Assembly (NCBI GenBank): GCA_050949825.1
Contig: JBMNGL010000013.1
Location: 310,001-374,000 of the forward strand
Direction of reading: 5' to 3'
Length of the DNA stretch: 64,000 nt
Source: DTU019 sp050949825
GTDB taxonomy: Bacteria; Bacillota; Syntrophomonadia; Syntrophomonadales; Syntrophomonadaceae
Shown one piece after another: positions 60,759 to 64,000 of the stretch. The position numbers were made by a program, and so were the translations under genes. The number at the start of each line of letters is the position of its first letter. Position 1 is the first letter of the stretch. A model generated the notes under the pieces. It saw only the letters and a list, made by a program, of their open reading frames with translations, was not told the DNA's origin and searched no databases.

Positions 60759-62285
60759 TCAAGGTGTTCTTGAAATAAATGACACCCTTATCCGCTCCAG
60801 TATACGCTGCAGAAATGGTTTCTTATTGGTAGAAGCCTGTGTCTGAAGCACTGCTTTGCTCGGTTGGGCATGAACCAGCTCGTTTTTAAGGGGAAGGCAA
60901 GCAGGTTGCGGTTCAATATGCTTCGGTTGGGGCTGCTGGACAGGAGGCGCCTTGCTGACCCCTGCAGAGGCATTATAATGTCTATTGGCCCCGCCCAATT
61001 CATCTTGTTGCTTCTGATGATGTTGCCGAGGCCTTTTGCGCCTGGCCTGCGCATGCTTTTGGGGAGCTTTTTTAAGGTTTGCATCTGCAGATGCCCGCAA
61101 CGACTTAATTTTTCGGGCGTTGTCCTGTTTCCATTTCTCAGCCTCTGCCCTATGCATATTGAAATCAGCCTCGGTGGGCAATTCCTCTTGAGGGATCATT
61201 ACGCCGATATGCTCTTCTATCTCATAAAGGCTCATAATATCATCACCTGTAACCATACTGATGGCGCGGCCTCCGTTCCCGGCTCTGCCGGTGCGGCCGA
61301 TCCTGTGTACATAGCTGTCTTTCTCTACAGGAACATCATAGTTAATCACCAGGGACAAATCATCCACATGAATACCACGGGCGGCAACATCGGTTGCTAC
61401 CAGCAGAGAAAATGCTCCACGCTTGAACTGCTGCATGGTCTTCATCCTTCTGCTCTGGGGAATATCCCCGTGTAGCGCCCTGCAAGCATATCCTTTTCGG
61501 GACAGAAAATATTGAACCCTATCAACTTTTGATCGTGTGTTGCAGAAAATGATACAACTTTCAGGCCGCTCCATAAGAAGCAGACGGTTCAACCAGGTGT
61601 TTTTTTCATTATGGTTTACACGGTAATAGAATTGTTCGGTTGTATTCACTGTCATGGTTGGCGATTCAATCTCAACGTTAATGGGGCGCTTCATAAAATT
61701 CCGGCAAATATTGCGGATTTCGGGAGGTATGGTAGCTGAGAAAAGCAGAGTGACTCTTTCTCTGGGGAGGGTTTTAATAATTCTTACCACCTGATCCATA
61801 AATCCCATATCCAGCATCCTGTCAGCCTCATCCAACACCAAGAAGCGTATATGTTTGGTTATCAGATTACCCTGACGTATGTGGTCAAAAACCCTGCCGG
61901 GTGTTCCGGTAATAATGGAGACTCCCTTGTTGAGGGCTTCAATCTCAATATTCATATTGTGTTGTCCATATATTGCCGTTGTCTTGTGCTTAAGATGCTT
62001 TGCCATCTGTTTGATATCATTGTCCACTTGTACGGCCAGTTCACGAGTAGGGGTGAGAATGAGGCCCTGGGGTCCATCCGCTCCGGGATCAATCAATTGC
62101 AGCATGGTAATACCAAAAACAGCAGTCTTGCCACTGCCTGTTTTCGATCTGACAACTAGATCTTCCTTATTCAAAGCATGAGGAATTGCCTTGCTCTGCA
62201 CTTCTGTAGGCGCTTCAAAGCCCATGGCTTTCAAAGCTTTTAAAATGGGAGGCGAAATGCCCATATCATTAAAACTTGTTTTCAT
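60759..62285 (-). CDS. DEAD-box RNA helicase
   Basis: ATP-dependent RNA helicase of 508 residues. Q-motif GISPPILKALKAMGFEAPTEVQ, motif I SKTGSGKTA, Ia PTRELAVQ, II LDEADRMLDMGF, III SAT, IV ESCIIFCNT, V ATDVAARGIH and VI HRIGRTGRAG are complete. The last ~130 residues form a basic, low-complexity tail (KKAPQKHAQARRKRPRQHHQ), which should bind RNA; no DbpA-type RRM is evident. Probably CshA/DeaD-like, with a role in ribosome assembly or RNA decay, often cold-induced. No close partner gene. Confidence 0.94.
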   Translation of the reverse strand: MKTSFNDMGISPPILKALKAMGFEAPTEVQSKAIPHALNKEDLVVRSKTGSGKTAVFGITMLQLIDPGADGPQGLILTPTRELAVQVDNDIKQMAKHLKHKTTAIYGQHNMNIEIEALNKGVSIITGTPGRVFDHIRQGNLITKHIRFLVLDEADRMLDMGFMDQVVRIIKTLPRERVTLLFSATIPPEIRNICRNFMKRPINVEIESPTMTVNTTEQFYYRVNHNEKNTWLNRLLLMERPESCIIFCNTRSKVDRVQYFLSRKGYACRALHGDIPQSRRMKTMQQFKRGAFSLLVATDVAARGIHVDDLSLVINYDVPVEKDSYVHRIGRTGRAGNGGRAISMVTGDDIMSLYEIEEHIGVMIPQEELPTEADFNMHRAEAEKWKQDNARKIKSLRASADANLKKAPQKHAQARRKRPRQHHQKQQDELGGANRHYNASAGVSKAPPVQQPQPKHIEPQPACLPLKNELVHAQPSKAVLQTQASTNKKPFLQRILERIRVSFISRTP

Positions 62286-62804
62286 TATTAGCTTCTTTCA
62301 TTGCTCCATATGGGACGGAGTTGTCGGGTTGAATAAAACAGATTTAAAACCATGCCCCTTATAAATACCAAGCGGGGAAAGGGCAGAAGCTAAAGAACCA
62401 CTGCCTTGTCTATCTTGCCATATGACTGACCATCAGTCAATATTCATTCCCTAAAATCGGCCAGATCTGAAGGCTTAACACAAACGCCTGGTGACCGGCA
62501 ATTATGAAAATGATCGCCCGGGCCAAAGAAATCAACCAGGCTGCAAAGGGGGGGCGAGTGCACCGCACCGGATTCAAGTGCATTTAAAGGCATTACTTGA
62601 TACGGCAAACCGGTCTGGCGCAATATAAGCCGGAACAGGGCAGAGCGGTGCAGATTTGATGCAGTTGCTCTTCCCAGTAAACCTCCATTTTTGTTTGGCA
62701 TGCATGTAAAAGCCAACATGACCAAGAATTCGACAATGTTCATTATCATTTTCGAGCCAACTAATGTTACATTTTACTTATAGAATTATGTGGAGGTAGC
62801 TAAT
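62286..62804. other. Intergenic region between helicase and PAS gene
   Basis: No supported gene. A 101-codon minus-strand frame (62444-62749) has no ribosome site and no recognised family. Promoters of the two divergent genes should lie here; none is clear. Confidence 0.45.
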
Positions 62805-64000
62805 GTGTTCAATGAAGATATGTCCCCTGATGAGCTTCTCGCAGAGCTAAAGAAATTTCGCCGCCGCCTCGCTCCATATGAACACCAGCCTATGACTGAA
62901 CACCGTCCTGCCACTTGGGGGCAAGCTTTAGATGATACGGAGGGGGCATACCGGCAGGCATTAGAAATCATGAACCAGGGCTTTGCCATTTTTCAAATGA
63001 TTTTTGACGGTAATGGACAAGCAGTGGATTATAACATTTTAGAAATCAATTCTGCCTACGAAAAACAGACCGGCCTGAGCCGTGAACAAATAATCGGCAG
63101 GCGGGCCAGCAAGACGCCTGCTGTCAAGAAAATCTGGTGTGAGCGCTTTGGCAAGGTAATACTATCCGGGCAGCCTATTCGCTTTGAAGATTACAACCGT
63201 TCAAATAGGCGATGGCTCGATATATACGCGTATTCACTGCAACGGGACAATCAATTGGGGGTTGTATTCAATGATGTCACCGAACGAAAAGAAACGGACA
63301 AAGCCCTCTTACAAAGTAAAACACGTTTGCAGCAGTTTTACGAATCGAGATTAAATGGTGTTATTTCCTGTACTTTTGACGGTTTAATTACCAATGCCAA
63401 TGAAGAATTTCTGAAGATGTCCGGTTATTCGCGTGAGGAGTTGCGCTCCGGGATGATTAACTGGATTCAAATGACCCCGCCAGAATACCTTGCCCTGGAT
63501 GACCATGCGATCAGGTTAACTGAAGCAACCGGTTTACAGATCCCGTATGAGAAGGAGTATATCACCAAAGACGGTTCGCGCCTGCCTATTCTCATCGTTG
63601 TGATTGCCGTTGATCAGGCACAAAATGAGATCACCGCATTTGTCTTGGACAATAGCCAGCGCAAGCAGTCGGAGCGTGCGCTGCAGGATGCTGTGGAGAA
63701 ATATAGACTGTTGTTTAATTCAATTGACCAGGGGTTTGGCATTATTGAGCTAATTTATGATGATGAAGGCAAGGCTGTAAACTTCCGTTATATAGAAACT
63801 AACCCGACCATGGAACAGCACTTCGGATTGGGTAATTTACAGGGCAAATATTTTACCGAGCTATTTCCCAATGAAAATAAGGAATTTGTTAATAATTTAG
63901 CTCATGTTGCCAATACCGGCGAGCCGAAGCGCTATGTGCATTATTCGGAAACATTGCGGCGCTGGTATGATGTTTATGCTTTTCGGGCAGGTGACCAGTA
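62805..64000 (+). CDS. Multi-PAS-domain signalling protein (3' end beyond window)
   Basis: Open frame of at least 398 codons with no stop before the window edge. The GTG at 62805 has GGAGG eight bases upstream. A charged lead (DELLAELKKFRRRLAPYE) is followed by three PAS domains: about residues 50-165 (INSAYEKQTGLSREQIIGRR), 180-295 (ISCTFDGLITNANEEFLKMS) and 300 onward (NSIDQGFGIIELIYDDEGKA). The first and third look similar to each other (NQGFAIFQMIFDG versus DQGFGIIELIYDD), suggesting duplication. The output domain (histidine kinase, GGDEF or other) lies outside the window. No membrane helix so far. Confidence 0.85.
   Translation, partial: MFNEDMSPDELLAELKKFRRRLAPYEHQPMTEHRPATWGQALDDTEGAYRQALEIMNQGFAIFQMIFDGNGQAVDYNILEINSAYEKQTGLSREQIIGRRASKTPAVKKIWCERFGKVILSGQPIRFEDYNRSNRRWLDIYAYSLQRDNQLGVVFNDVTERKETDKALLQSKTRLQQFYESRLNGVISCTFDGLITNANEEFLKMSGYSREELRSGMINWIQMTPPEYLALDDHAIRLTEATGLQIPYEKEYITKDGSRLPILIVVIAVDQAQNEITAFVLDNSQRKQSERALQDAVEKYRLLFNSIDQGFGIIELIYDDEGKAVNFRYIETNPTMEQHFGLGNLQGKYFTELFPNENKEFVNNLAHVANTGEPKRYVHYSETLRRWYDVYAFRAGDQ

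Noticed and set aside
60864..61475. Plus-strand frame of 203 codons
   Set aside because: Antisense to the DEAD-box helicase, whose motifs are complete on the other strand.
62444..62749. 101-codon minus-strand frame
   Set aside because: No ribosome site and unlike any family I know; left as intergenic.

Overview
The window looks like a chromosomal segment from an anaerobic, Gram-positive-type Bacillota, most likely class Clostridia and possibly near Syntrophomonas. The taxonomy is inference. The clues are AGGAGG-type ribosome sites with many TTG and GTG starts, a diaminopimelate dehydrogenase, S-layer-homology and copper-amine-oxidase-stalk proteins, a DUF1540 protein, VanW, a K+-independent membrane pyrophosphatase, a 2,4-dienoyl-CoA-reductase-like flavoenzyme and nickel-pincer cofactor genes. 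I saw no rRNA, tRNA, CRISPR array, complete insertion sequence or prophage.

Layout. 0-13 kb: envelope and housekeeping genes (murB, a B12-type radical SAM enzyme, ddh, a membrane serine protease, a TOBE protein), then an ABC1/UbiB kinase, a hotdog thioesterase, an Old-Yellow-Enzyme-type reductase, a KtrAB/TrkAH potassium system and, on the minus strand, an orphan CD-NTase-like gene whose catalytic DxD reads NxN. 13.4-17 kb: a promoter, cobalamin riboswitch and terminator control a zinc dehydrogenase, a divergent TrpD-like phosphoribosyltransferase and a small protein, facing an SDH-family membrane protease. 17.4-20 kb: membrane pyrophosphatase. 20.4-23.9 kb: a two-gene nitrogenase-like cassette in which the NifH-type reductase is fused to the NifD-type subunit, followed by a NifK/E-like partner. 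It is bracketed by dispersed repeats and is the most interesting item here. 24.4-28.4 kb: a site-2 protease and larE-larB-larC for the nickel-pincer nucleotide, with no larA in the window.

29-32 kb: a 162-bp element with perfect 18-bp inverted ends, then an operon of a TudS-related desulfidase with a polar amino-acid ABC transporter. 32-36 kb: HepT/MntA toxin-antitoxin, VanW and an SLH protein with an RsiV-like C-terminus. 36-38 kb: a stand-alone EF-G paralogue behind a consensus promoter and an attenuator-like terminator. 38-47 kb: small secreted or cysteine-rich proteins, then a glycan cluster (a 1183-aa glycosyltransferase-GH130 fusion, a GT4 and a membrane GT2 with a long leader). 47-64 kb: bipA, a PAS histidine kinase, a DUF4153 membrane protein, a frameshifted cupin relic, MazEF, cardiolipin synthase, another SLH protein, a DEAD-box helicase and a PAS protein that runs off the right edge.

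A family of short inverted-repeat elements (core TGATxCCxCTGCAAA with GGTATAATT) recurs at 5.0, 20.1, 25.4, 27.0 and 60.1-60.4 kb. It lies inside the lar locus and beside the nitrogenase-like cassette. A second dispersed repeat occurs at 5.3 and 24.1 kb.
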